Source: Variovorax sp. S12S4 (lineage in GTDB: Bacteria; Pseudomonadota; Gammaproteobacteria; Burkholderiales; Burkholderiaceae_C). Taken from it: a stretch of DNA of 64,000 nt. Shown here in pieces: positions 1 to 8,340 of the stretch; position 1 is the stretch's first letter; each line of letters opens with the position of its first letter. The stretch covers positions 2,395,001 through 2,459,000 of the forward strand of contig NZ_JALPKR020000002.1 in the NCBI RefSeq assembly GCF_023195515.1. Reading direction: 5' to 3'. The notes below the pieces were generated by a model. It saw nothing but the letters and a program-made list of their open reading frames with translations, searched no databases and had not been told where the DNA came from. A program made the position numbers and the translations under genes.

Positions 1-2
1 TC

Positions 3-71
3 GAGTCTTTTGGGTTTGTAGGTCTTGATGTAAGCAAGGCTCGTCGTGCAGATCGGAGGCGTATTAAATGA
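3..71 (+). CDS. C-terminal end of an upstream gene (partial)
   Basis: An open frame runs from the left edge of the window and ends in TGA at 69-71, giving 22 residues ending in SKARRADRRRIK. The stop overlaps the ATG of the next gene as ATGA, the arrangement of translationally coupled genes, which is the main reason to believe it is real. The other two forward frames close within 30 bases. The fragment is too short to name a family; from context it should belong to the same glycan-assembly operon. Confidence 0.4.
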   Translation, partial: ESFGFVGLDVSKARRADRRRIK

Positions 72-757
72 ACATTGATGGCGTCGAGCTCGCCGCATTG
101 TTGCGCGGATCTTCCTCGCGGGGCGAGTTGTGGAAGAGATTCCTCTGCGCCCAGCGGGCTCGAGTGATGGCCGAAGTTGGGGTCTGGAAAGGCGATTTTG
201 CGGCAGATGTATTGAGTGCTGCATCGCACGTCGAGACTTACTACATGATCGACCCGTGGGCAAACCTGCCGGATTGGAATAAGCCCTTCAATGTCAGGCC
301 GGAGATTTTCGATGCAATTTACCGAGAGATGGATGCAAAGACGGCCTTTGCGGCTGACAAGCGGAGAATTTTGAGAGGGCGCACCAAGGAAGTCGTTGGT
401 GAGATACCGGATGAGTCTCTCGATTTTGCATATATCGACGGGGACCACACCCTTCGTGGAATTACGATCGACCTGATCAAGATGTGGCCCAAAATAAGGC
501 TTGGAGGTTTTATCGGTGGCGACGATTTTACGACCACGCCCTGGCAGCATGATGTGAGCTTTGAGCCGACGATGGTTTGTCCGTTCAGCGTCTACTTCGC
601 CGAGGCGATGAACATGCCGATCACCGCGTTGGAGCATGGGCAATTTCTCATCCACAAGGATGAAGGTGCCGGCTTCTCTTTTAGTGACTCAACAGGGCTA
701 TATGGCGACCTGTCACTGAATAAATTTCCGCCTTCGGCAGCTATCAAAAATCTGTAA
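68..757 (+). CDS. class I SAM-dependent methyltransferase
   Basis: This 229-residue protein has the pattern of the Methyltransf_24 group often found in polysaccharide clusters. Motif I is degenerate (AEVGVWKGDFA), followed by YYMIDPWA and, further on, the DFAYIDGDHTLRG segment typical of this family. It is preceded by GGAGG seven bases before the ATG and overlaps the stop of an upstream gene. Only 13 bases separate it from the sulfotransferase/glycosyltransferase gene, so both should be in one transcript. The likely job is methylation of a sugar or of a glycan end, but the substrate cannot be read from the sequence. Base composition is lower in GC than the rest of the window. Confidence 0.7.
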   Translation: MNIDGVELAALLRGSSSRGELWKRFLCAQRARVMAEVGVWKGDFAADVLSAASHVETYYMIDPWANLPDWNKPFNVRPEIFDAIYREMDAKTAFAADKRRILRGRTKEVVGEIPDESLDFAYIDGDHTLRGITIDLIKMWPKIRLGGFIGGDDFTTTPWQHDVSFEPTMVCPFSVYFAEAMNMPITALEHGQFLIHKDEGAGFSFSDSTGLYGDLSLNKFPPSAAIKNL

Positions 758-770
758 GTAGGATAATTCG

Positions 771-3700
771 GTGAATATTGATGATTGGTCTGATCAAGAC
801 AAGAGGAATGTTGGCAATTACTTGCAGTGGAACAGCTACCGCTCCGAGCGCCATAAACTTCTATATGTTGCAACGCCCAAGGTGGCGTGTACCACGCTCA
901 AATGGTGGTTTGCCGCCTTGGAGGGTTATGCTGAAGAATTACGAAAGATAACCGATAGCAGTGAGACCGATCGCGATCTCATCGTTCATGATTCCCACAG
1001 AGTTGCACCACACGTAACGGGTTTAAGGCTGCAAGATCTTCGTGACGCACTTGAGTCAGACTCGTTTTTCCAGTTTGCCATAGTACGCAACCCCTACAAA
1101 CGAATATTCTCGGCTTGGCAGTCCAAGCTCTTGCTGCGTGAGCCATTGCAGGCAAGGCCGTACATCGGCACCGATTTCTTTCATCACCCGATTGCCACTC
1201 CGACAGATGTTGCGAAGGCATTTGAAGGATTTTTAGAGCATCTTGCTGAGAACGAGGCGCCGTCCTATTGGGATCATCATTGGATGCCGCAAGCTGATTT
1301 GCTGCGCCCCGACTTGATTGAGTATTCGTGTCTAATAAAGATTGAGGAAAGTGAAGGGCTCACTGAGAGGCTTCGTGAATGGATGGGTACTTATATTCCC
1401 AGTCCATTTCAGGGGCGTCGCTCTAACGAGAGTTTGATTCCCTATGCGCCAGAGTTGATCACGCCGCGTAGCGCCGAATTAATTTGCGCACTGTACCGCC
1501 GCGACTTTGATGTATTTGGTTATGAAAAGCAGATTCCCTCAAGCAAAGAAGAATTTTCGGCAGAGCAATTCGATGTCGCTATCAAGGCAGTCAAGATCAT
1601 TCGTGCGCGGCATCAGCGCCTCGGCGAGCGCAATGAGCAAATCGGAGAACTTAGCCAAGCGTTAGCTGAGCGTAATGGACAAATTGCGGGCCCCAACCAC
1701 GGGCTGAACGAGCGAGACGGACAGATTTCTGCACTCAACCTTGCGCTAGCTGAGCGTGATGGACAGATTGCTGGACTTAACCAAGCGCTAGCTGAGCGTG
1801 ATGGAAAAATCGCTGGGCTCAACCATGGGCTGGCTGAGCGAGACGGACAGATTGCTGGATGCAACCATGCACTAGCTGGGCGCGATGGAAAAATTGCCGA
1901 GTTCAAACATGCGCTTGCAGAGCGTCACGGACAGATTGCTCGTCTCAACAATACGCTCGCTGAGCGTGATGGACAAATTGCCGGGCTCAAGCATGCACTT
2001 GCAGAGCGTGACGCACAGATTTCCGGGCTCAACCATGCACTTGCAGAGCGTAATGCACAGATTTCCGGGCTCAACCACGCGCTAGCTGAGCGTGATGGAG
2101 AGATCAATTTTCAAAATGACAGGATTCACGGGCTATTGCAGTCTCGCTCGTGGAGGTTTACCAAGCCATTGAGACTCATTTCGAGCCAGGTAAGTGCTGG
2201 CATCAGGCCGCTGCGCACGGCCTTCAACCGCATTTCTGCGCGGACTCCGCTGATACGACAAACCAAGATACGCCGCATCCGCCTTAGCCCGCTGTTCGAC
2301 CCAGACTTCTATGCTGAGAGAAATCCCGACGTTGTCGCTGCGGGGGTCGACCTCGCAAAACACTACAGTCTTTCAGGATGGAAAGAACGCAGAGACCCCT
2401 CGGCAAAATTTAGCACTGGCCACTATTTAGAAATCCATTCCGATGTCGCCGCAGCTGGCATCAATCCATTGCTGCATTACATCGAACATGGGAAAGCGGA
2501 GGGACGTCAGATCCGGGGCGCGGAAATTAATTCTTGGGCGCAGCCTGAGCAGGGTGACACTCTTCCCGCTGCGAATGGTGCCCTAGATGATCTGCCTCAA
2601 AGTGGCTTACGCGAAGCCGTTGAGGGAGCGGTGGCGCCGCCGCCTGCCAGTGAGCCAAGTCCCGATCAAGAACGCACCAACGCAGAGATTGAAGCGATTC
2701 GAAATTCCGGGCTCTTTGATGCTGCCTATTACCTTGCGATGTACCCGGATATCCAGCCGCCACCAGCGGATCCGATTCGCCATTATTGCGAGCGCGGCTG
2801 GTTTGAAGGACGCAACCCCTCGGACGATTTTGATACGCGTGGCTACCTAGACGCCTATAGCGACATCAAGAATGCACGCCTGAATCCATTTTGGCACTAT
2901 GTGATGCATGGTCGATCTGAATCAAGACAGGCCACCCCCGACTCCAATAGTCGTTATGAAGATGACATTTATTTCGGCAAACTGACCTGCGACATCCGGC
3001 TGATCGCGTACTACGCCACTCCAGACTGGAGCGCTGTACAGCACGCCCGAAATGCTGTCAAAGGATCCGGGCAAGCGCTCCTACCCCACGAAGACCTGCG
3101 CTCGTATGCGGTGTCCGAGCCCGGCACGCTTGCCAAACAAGCATTGATGGCTCGGCGCCATGGTGTATCTGCGTGGTGTTTCACCTCGGATGCGGCACAA
3201 AGCCCAGCGCCCGGAGATCCGCTGCGCGAGTTTCTGTCGAATCATGAAATCGATATCGGATTCATTCTGGATATCGATCTGCGCTCACCGCTGGTTGATG
3301 AGCGGATTCACATTCTCTTGGAGAGTGCGCTAGCCGATGAGCGTTACCTGCGAATAGATGGGCGCCCAGTCTTGGTGATGACTCTACCTGACGACCATCA
3401 TTGCGATGAGGTGCTGAATGCGTTCGATGCCCTTCTCCACCATATACCCACCGCATACCGAATAGCCAGATTCAGTGGGCTGCGGGGGCAAGCGTTCGGT
3501 GCTGCTATCCGGTTCAAGCTTGATGCAGTCCTAGATTTTCCGGTTTCTCCAATCCCAGGGGAGACCGGAGGTTTCCCGCCAATGCATAAGAACGGCGTCG
3601 ATTTCGTTCCATATAGCGTCGTCGTATCCCAAGGCATCGCGCGTATGGGGATAAACGATGACCACGCAGTTCCGTGCTATCGGGCGGTAACACTCGGCCG

Positions 3701-5978
3701 CGACGACTCTCCGCTTAAACCTAACGCGTCTCTGCGGTATACCCGATACCACCCGAAGGAGTACCGCCGCTGGCTTGACGCCGCTATTGTCGATGCGAGG
3801 GTCAAGCATGCAAGCGATAAGCGATTGCTGTTTATCAACGCTTGGAACGATTGGAATCGAGGCGCTGTACTCGAGCCGGATAGGTTTGCCGGCTACAGCA
3901 AACTGAATGAGACCAGCAGGGCGCTGCTCGGCCTGCCTTTGGGCTTGGCCATGCCCAAGGTGTCCGTGATTGTCCCGAATTACAACCACGCGACGTATCT
4001 ACAGCGACGCCTCGAGAGCATCTATCGTCAGACCTACGCAAATATCGAGGTGCTGCTGCTGGATGACTGCTCAACCGATCAAAGCCGTGACGTGCTCTCA
4101 GAATACGCGGACCGCTATCCGGACATCACGACACGATTGTTCAATCCAAAAAACTCCGGAGGCGTATTCCGTCAATGGGCGAAAGGCATTAAAGCCGCGA
4201 CCGGGGATCTGATCTGGATTGCCGAAAGCGATGACTATTGCGACCAAGATTTTCTCGAAAAACTGGTCCGCTGCTTCGATGACGAAGCTGTGATGCTTGC
4301 ATACTCGAAGAACGAATTCGTCCGCGCCGACGAGACAGTCATGCCTGATGAATTCAGGCGCCACGTCCGGGATCTGGATTGCCGAGACAAGTGGGAGCAC
4401 TCGTATGTGAATACGGCGCACCAAGAGGTTTCCGAAGCGCTTGGAATCATCAATACCATTCCGAATGCAAGTGGTGCCGTTTTTCGACGCCCGGTAGATA
4501 TGCCTCTGCTGGAAGACGAGAAATGGCTTTCGATGCGAGTCGTCGGCGACTGGGTCTTCTATTTGCACCAGCTACGCGGCGGGAAGATCGCCTACTCAGC
4601 CGAAACAACCAACTACTTTCGAAGATACGAAGGTAGCACGGCGGCAAGTACATACAAGAAAGAGACTTTTTATCGAGAGCTAAGTGTTGCTGCGCAGGCC
4701 GTGCAGTCTTTGTATGACACACCCAGCTCTGTAGTGGAGAAGTTCTGCAGCAAAGTTAAAGAATATTACGACTTTCATGGTGGTAATAGTGACGAGGAGT
4801 TTAGACGCTGGTGCAGCGAGAAAGAAATTTTGGAGGCGCGTCATTCTCGAACTCCAAATATTGCGGTCTCCACGATGGGGTTTTATCCAGGTGGGGCTGA
4901 AATACTTCCCATACGGATGGCTAATGAATTTAAACGACAGGGCTATTCAGTCGTTCTGCTAAGCGCTGACCATGGTCAGCGCGAGGATGGAATACGCAGG
5001 CTGCTGCGAAAGGATGTCCCCGTAATCGAAACAGCGGATGTCGAATTCACTAGACATCTAATCCATGATTTCGGAATCGAGGTCCTCAACTCTCATCAGT
5101 GGCATGTCCAGAAATACCCAGTACAGGTTCCTGATGTATTCGGGGAGCTCAAGGCCCATGTCGCTTCGCTGCACGGAATGATCGAATATGGCGACGCATT
5201 CGGCGTGACTATGGAGCAACTCCGAATCGCAAATGAGAACGTAACTACTTGGATATATACGGCCGATAAAAATTTGGGCCCATTCATCGAATATGGGCTT
5301 TATCAGAGCAATTTATCCCGGTTCGCTAAGCTCCCGAATGGCATGGAGCCCCCAGTGGTCAAACCGGTAAGTCGAGTGGAAATAGGAATCCCTGAGCATG
5401 CTTTTGTATTGTGCTGCGTAAGCAGAGCCATCCCTGACAAGGGATGGGCCGAGGCGATCGAAGCAGTCGCGCAGGCACGGAAAATCACCGGAAAGGACAT
5501 TCATCTGATCCTCGTCGGCAACGGGCCGGTTTACGATGGTTACATTCAGTCGGGGGTTCCATCGTTTGTTTACCTCGCCGGCTTCAGTGAGAACTCAGTG
5601 GGCTTTTACGCGGCGGCTGACATGGGGATCATGTTGACGAAGTTCAGATCTGAAAGTTTTCCTTTGACGATCGTCGACTGCCTGTTCGCAGACAGGCCAT
5701 ACATCGCCACGGCAGTCGGTGAGATCAGAAACATGCTTACCACCGACCGCGGCCTCGCCGGGGACGTGATCGACTTGGACAACTGGGAGATTCCTGTTGA
5801 CCTCGCGGCTCAGGTCATCGCAACCTACGCGACTGACACCGATGCCCTCAGATCGGCCAAAGAGGTTGTGCCTGAAGCTGCGAACAGATACAGGATTGAT
5901 GTAGTCGTCAAACAATACGCATCGATATTTGAGCGCAATATTCAGGCTCACGGTAGCGATGCAGCGACGGCTCCTTGA
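771..5978 (+). CDS. multidomain sulfotransferase / WbsX-like / GT2 / GT4 glycosyltransferase
   Basis: A single 1735-residue frame starting at GTG. Residues about 25-260 are a Sulfotransfer_2-like domain: YVATPKVACTTLKWW matches the 5'-phosphosulfate loop and FAIVRNPYKRIFSAW the 3'-phosphate site of PAPS enzymes. Residues 281-448 are twelve 14-residue coiled-coil repeats. A linker ending near SRSWRFTKPLR leads to four roughly 35-residue repeats (about 505-720) of the form FY..NPDVVAAG...HY...G..EGR. Residues about 740-1045 resemble WbsX-type transferases (FINAWNDWNRG, LEPD). Residues 1064-1300 are a GT2 domain (VSVIVPNYNHATYL, LLLDDCSTDQS, ESDD). Residues 1362-1720 are a GT4-like domain (STMGFYPGGAE, then PDKGWAEAIEAV). 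No signal peptide or membrane segment is visible, so it should act in the cytoplasm on a surface glycan. The domain names follow known families; their joint action is inference. Confidence 0.8.
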   Translation: MNIDDWSDQDKRNVGNYLQWNSYRSERHKLLYVATPKVACTTLKWWFAALEGYAEELRKITDSSETDRDLIVHDSHRVAPHVTGLRLQDLRDALESDSFFQFAIVRNPYKRIFSAWQSKLLLREPLQARPYIGTDFFHHPIATPTDVAKAFEGFLEHLAENEAPSYWDHHWMPQADLLRPDLIEYSCLIKIEESEGLTERLREWMGTYIPSPFQGRRSNESLIPYAPELITPRSAELICALYRRDFDVFGYEKQIPSSKEEFSAEQFDVAIKAVKIIRARHQRLGERNEQIGELSQALAERNGQIAGPNHGLNERDGQISALNLALAERDGQIAGLNQALAERDGKIAGLNHGLAERDGQIAGCNHALAGRDGKIAEFKHALAERHGQIARLNNTLAERDGQIAGLKHALAERDAQISGLNHALAERNAQISGLNHALAERDGEINFQNDRIHGLLQSRSWRFTKPLRLISSQVSAGIRPLRTAFNRISARTPLIRQTKIRRIRLSPLFDPDFYAERNPDVVAAGVDLAKHYSLSGWKERRDPSAKFSTGHYLEIHSDVAAAGINPLLHYIEHGKAEGRQIRGAEINSWAQPEQGDTLPAANGALDDLPQSGLREAVEGAVAPPPASEPSPDQERTNAEIEAIRNSGLFDAAYYLAMYPDIQPPPADPIRHYCERGWFEGRNPSDDFDTRGYLDAYSDIKNARLNPFWHYVMHGRSESRQATPDSNSRYEDDIYFGKLTCDIRLIAYYATPDWSAVQHARNAVKGSGQALLPHEDLRSYAVSEPGTLAKQALMARRHGVSAWCFTSDAAQSPAPGDPLREFLSNHEIDIGFILDIDLRSPLVDERIHILLESALADERYLRIDGRPVLVMTLPDDHHCDEVLNAFDALLHHIPTAYRIARFSGLRGQAFGAAIRFKLDAVLDFPVSPIPGETGGFPPMHKNGVDFVPYSVVVSQGIARMGINDDHAVPCYRAVTLGRDDSPLKPNASLRYTRYHPKEYRRWLDAAIVDARVKHASDKRLLFINAWNDWNRGAVLEPDRFAGYSKLNETSRALLGLPLGLAMPKVSVIVPNYNHATYLQRRLESIYRQTYANIEVLLLDDCSTDQSRDVLSEYADRYPDITTRLFNPKNSGGVFRQWAKGIKAATGDLIWIAESDDYCDQDFLEKLVRCFDDEAVMLAYSKNEFVRADETVMPDEFRRHVRDLDCRDKWEHSYVNTAHQEVSEALGIINTIPNASGAVFRRPVDMPLLEDEKWLSMRVVGDWVFYLHQLRGGKIAYSAETTNYFRRYEGSTAASTYKKETFYRELSVAAQAVQSLYDTPSSVVEKFCSKVKEYYDFHGGNSDEEFRRWCSEKEILEARHSRTPNIAVSTMGFYPGGAEILPIRMANEFKRQGYSVVLLSADHGQREDGIRRLLRKDVPVIETADVEFTRHLIHDFGIEVLNSHQWHVQKYPVQVPDVFGELKAHVASLHGMIEYGDAFGVTMEQLRIANENVTTWIYTADKNLGPFIEYGLYQSNLSRFAKLPNGMEPPVVKPVSRVEIGIPEHAFVLCCVSRAIPDKGWAEAIEAVAQARKITGKDIHLILVGNGPVYDGYIQSGVPSFVYLAGFSENSVGFYAAADMGIMLTKFRSESFPLTIVDCLFADRPYIATAVGEIRNMLTTDRGLAGDVIDLDNWEIPVDLAAQVIATYATDTDALRSAKEVVPEAANRYRIDVVVKQYASIFERNIQAHGSDAATAP
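1611..2114 (+). repeat. 12 tandem 42-bp units encoding a coiled coil
   Basis: Twelve in-frame units of 42 bases (14 residues) with consensus LAERDGQIAGLNHA lie inside the large fusion gene. The unit is exactly two heptads, with hydrophobic residues at regular positions, so a long parallel coiled coil of roughly 168 residues is expected. Units differ by a few synonymous and conservative changes, with the central ones most alike. This is coding repeat, not a CRISPR array: there are no spacers. Confidence 0.9.
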
Positions 5979-6229
5979 ACTCTCGGCGGACGCGCCGCGC
6001 TATCCCAGGCGGTTGCTTGCTAGCAGGGCTCGCCGAGCTTCTCCGGCGATACTGCCGCGTTCGGCGCCGACCTTGTGTTCGCAATTGACAAAAAATCTTA
6101 CCGGCTTCCCCGACTCGCTCCGGCGTTTAAAAAACCTTAGGACTCAAAACGCTTGAGCCTCGATGTTGATTGCTCCAGTGGAGCGTGATTCTCTGGACGC
6201 TCGAAATCTAAACAGGACACTCTTTAGCC

Positions 6230-7255
6230 ATGGACTCGAAATTATCTCCGCCAGCGGGACACCTTACTCATTTTGGCGCAAGCCAAAATTCATCGTTGAA
6301 ATCGGTTTCTACTGGTGAGTTGTTTTCGGAGCTGATAAGCAGAACATCTTCCGATGTGAAGGCCACAACCGAAGAGGAAGCTTATCTCGCTCATCAGCTT
6401 TGCGGCAATCTCCGCAGGTTTTCAGACGTTCATCTGAACCGGCATTCCATCACTAACCTCAAGAATGTCTGCTCTGCATTCCTTCGCCCGAACATCAATC
6501 ACAGACTTCCGATAAAAGATTCAACATGGGTTGAACTAGGATGCGGTTCGGTTAACCCTTGGTCGTTTTCGTTTCTTTTATTGGCGCTGGGGGCAAAGCG
6601 GGCAATCCCGATTGACCTTGACCCAGTCGGCGATCCGGGGCAGGCATGCCGTACCTTGGCTGAGATGGTGAAGACTCTTTTGGTGGATCCAGCTCTAATA
6701 ATTGGAGCTGATTTGACAGGAGTATCGCAACAGGATATTTTGAATAACCTCCATGGGTTTGGGTTGAAAGAATTGAGCGATGGTTCAATGTCCGGGATAG
6801 TGGAATCACGCCTCGACTATCGTATAGAGTCCGTATATGCATTGACGGTGCCGCGCGAATCGGCCGACGTAGTAGTATCAAACGCTTTTTTTGAGCACGT
6901 TCCCGACGTGAATAGGGCAGTTGAATCTATTGCCAGAATCACCAAGCCAGGTGGATACGGGGTGCACATCATCGATACTATCGACCACTGGTTTTATGGG
7001 GATCCAGATTCAGGCCCGCTCGATTTCTTGAAGGTTGATCCGGCAGAGCCGCTTGTTAATGGATGCAATCGAGTGCGTCCGAAGGAGTTTCCCGCGATTT
7101 TTGAAAAACACGGATTTGAAGTCCTCCATGCCTCCTATGGCAATGTGGTGCCGCTTACCGAGGACGAGCGAAGGACATTCGCTCCACGTTGGTCATCGAT
7201 GCCGCTGGAGGACTTGGCCTCTACGCTAATCAATATCGTAGTTCGATTGAAATGA
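6230..7255 (+). CDS. class I SAM-dependent methyltransferase
   Basis: A 341-residue protein with motif I WVELGCGSVNPWSF, an acidic residue after the next strand (IPIDLDPVGDPG), and the later segment VVVSNAFFEHVPDV followed by ITKPGGYGVHIID, which is the usual motif order of Methyltransf_11-like enzymes. The N-terminal 100 residues are not obviously homologous to anything I can name. The gene is 251 bases downstream of the fusion gene, with no convincing Shine-Dalgarno (AGGACA is the best). It sits in the AT-richer island; in 6241-6300 I count 28 G/C in 60. A role in modifying a glycan or lipid carrier is likely from context only. Confidence 0.75.
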   Translation: MDSKLSPPAGHLTHFGASQNSSLKSVSTGELFSELISRTSSDVKATTEEEAYLAHQLCGNLRRFSDVHLNRHSITNLKNVCSAFLRPNINHRLPIKDSTWVELGCGSVNPWSFSFLLLALGAKRAIPIDLDPVGDPGQACRTLAEMVKTLLVDPALIIGADLTGVSQQDILNNLHGFGLKELSDGSMSGIVESRLDYRIESVYALTVPRESADVVVSNAFFEHVPDVNRAVESIARITKPGGYGVHIIDTIDHWFYGDPDSGPLDFLKVDPAEPLVNGCNRVRPKEFPAIFEKHGFEVLHASYGNVVPLTEDERRTFAPRWSSMPLEDLASTLINIVVRLK

Positions 7256-7336
7256 CGTGCGAAATCAACTTCACTGGCAAGCATTACGCCTAGTCAACAT
7301 GTCGCAACGCTTCGTATTAATCTTCAGGATGAGGGC

Positions 7337-8311
7337 ATGCTAGAACTTCAATTCCCTGTCGGGGGAGGCAGGCGTTGTCTGGTCCTAGGCGGGCGCGGTT
7401 TTATCGGGTCGCACTTGATTGCAGCCCTGCTAGGTCGCGGCTTTCGCGTCCGTTGCTTTGAAAGACCTCATGTCAAGCCAATAGGGGAAAGCTTCCTCGA
7501 CAATCCTAATTTCGAGTTATATGAAGGTGACTTCACCAGTGAAACAGATGTGGCGGAGGCGCTGAGCGAATGCGATTTTTGTTACCACCTAGTATCGACC
7601 ACGCTACCGAAGTCATCTAATTCCGATCCAATTTTTGATGTGGAGAGCAACGTGGTGGGCACGATTCGTCTGCTGAACCATGCGAAGAACCATCTCCAAA
7701 AGATAGTTTTCGTCTCTTCTGGTGGAACCGTTTATGGTCCTCCCGTTGAGGTTCCTATCCCCGAAACTCATCCCACGAATCCTGTATGTTCTTACGGAAT
7801 TACTAAGTTGATGATCGAGAAGTATTTAGGGCTTTTTTACGATTTATATAATTTGGACTATACAGTTCTGCGTCTCGCCAATCCGTTTGGAGAGGGGCAG
7901 CGAACATTGGCGAGCCAAGGAGCGGTTGCTGTTTTCCTCGGCAAGGTGCTTCGCGGCGAACCCATCGAGATATGGGGTGATGGATCTGTAGTTCGCGACT
8001 ACATCCACGTATCAGACGTGGTTGATGCGCTCTTGCTATCAATTGCTCCTTCGAACGGAGGCCATGTTTTCAACATCGGATCCGGTTGTGGACATAGTTT
8101 GAATGAGGTGCTTGCTACCATTGAGGAAGTAACCCAATGCAGAGCTGCCAGGCAGTATTCGGAAGCAAGAGTATTCGACGTCCCCGTAAATGTCTTGAAT
8201 ATCAGCGAAGCTCAGTATTCGCTTGGGTGGTCTCCCCAAGTAAGCTTTTTTGCGGGCATCGACCGCTTTGCAAGGTGGTTGGGGGAGAACAATGAGTTTC
8301 TTAAATCGTAG
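7337..8311 (+). CDS. NAD-dependent epimerase/dehydratase (nucleotide-sugar, extended SDR)
   Basis: A 324-residue extended short-chain dehydrogenase of the UDP-glucose 4-epimerase type. The Rossmann motif GGRGFIG is near the N terminus, VSSGGTVYG supplies the active-site serine region, and YGITKLMIEK is the YxxxK catalytic pair. RLANPFGEGQ and WGDGSVVRDYIHV are typical substrate-binding stretches of GalE-like enzymes. Length is normal. It should make or interconvert a UDP- or dTDP-sugar for the neighbouring glycosyltransferases. The gene ends 29 bases from the stop of cysNC on the other strand. Which sugar it acts on cannot be told. Confidence 0.85.
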   Translation: MLELQFPVGGGRRCLVLGGRGFIGSHLIAALLGRGFRVRCFERPHVKPIGESFLDNPNFELYEGDFTSETDVAEALSECDFCYHLVSTTLPKSSNSDPIFDVESNVVGTIRLLNHAKNHLQKIVFVSSGGTVYGPPVEVPIPETHPTNPVCSYGITKLMIEKYLGLFYDLYNLDYTVLRLANPFGEGQRTLASQGAVAVFLGKVLRGEPIEIWGDGSVVRDYIHVSDVVDALLLSIAPSNGGHVFNIGSGCGHSLNEVLATIEEVTQCRAARQYSEARVFDVPVNVLNISEAQYSLGWSPQVSFFAGIDRFARWLGENNEFLKS

Positions 8312-8340
8312 TCACTTCGGCGGGCGCCTCGCCGCTCCGA

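Noticed and set aside
1613..2107. Repeat-bearing open frames on the - strand and a possible CRISPR or tandem regulatory array.
   Set aside because: The 42-bp periodicity is an in-frame coiled coil on the + strand without spacers; the minus-strand frames simply repeat with it.
5979..6229. A 75-codon frame overlapping the end of the large fusion gene.
   Set aside because: It lacks a ribosome site, overlaps the known gene for 50 bases and has Arg/Ser/Leu-rich composition without any motif.
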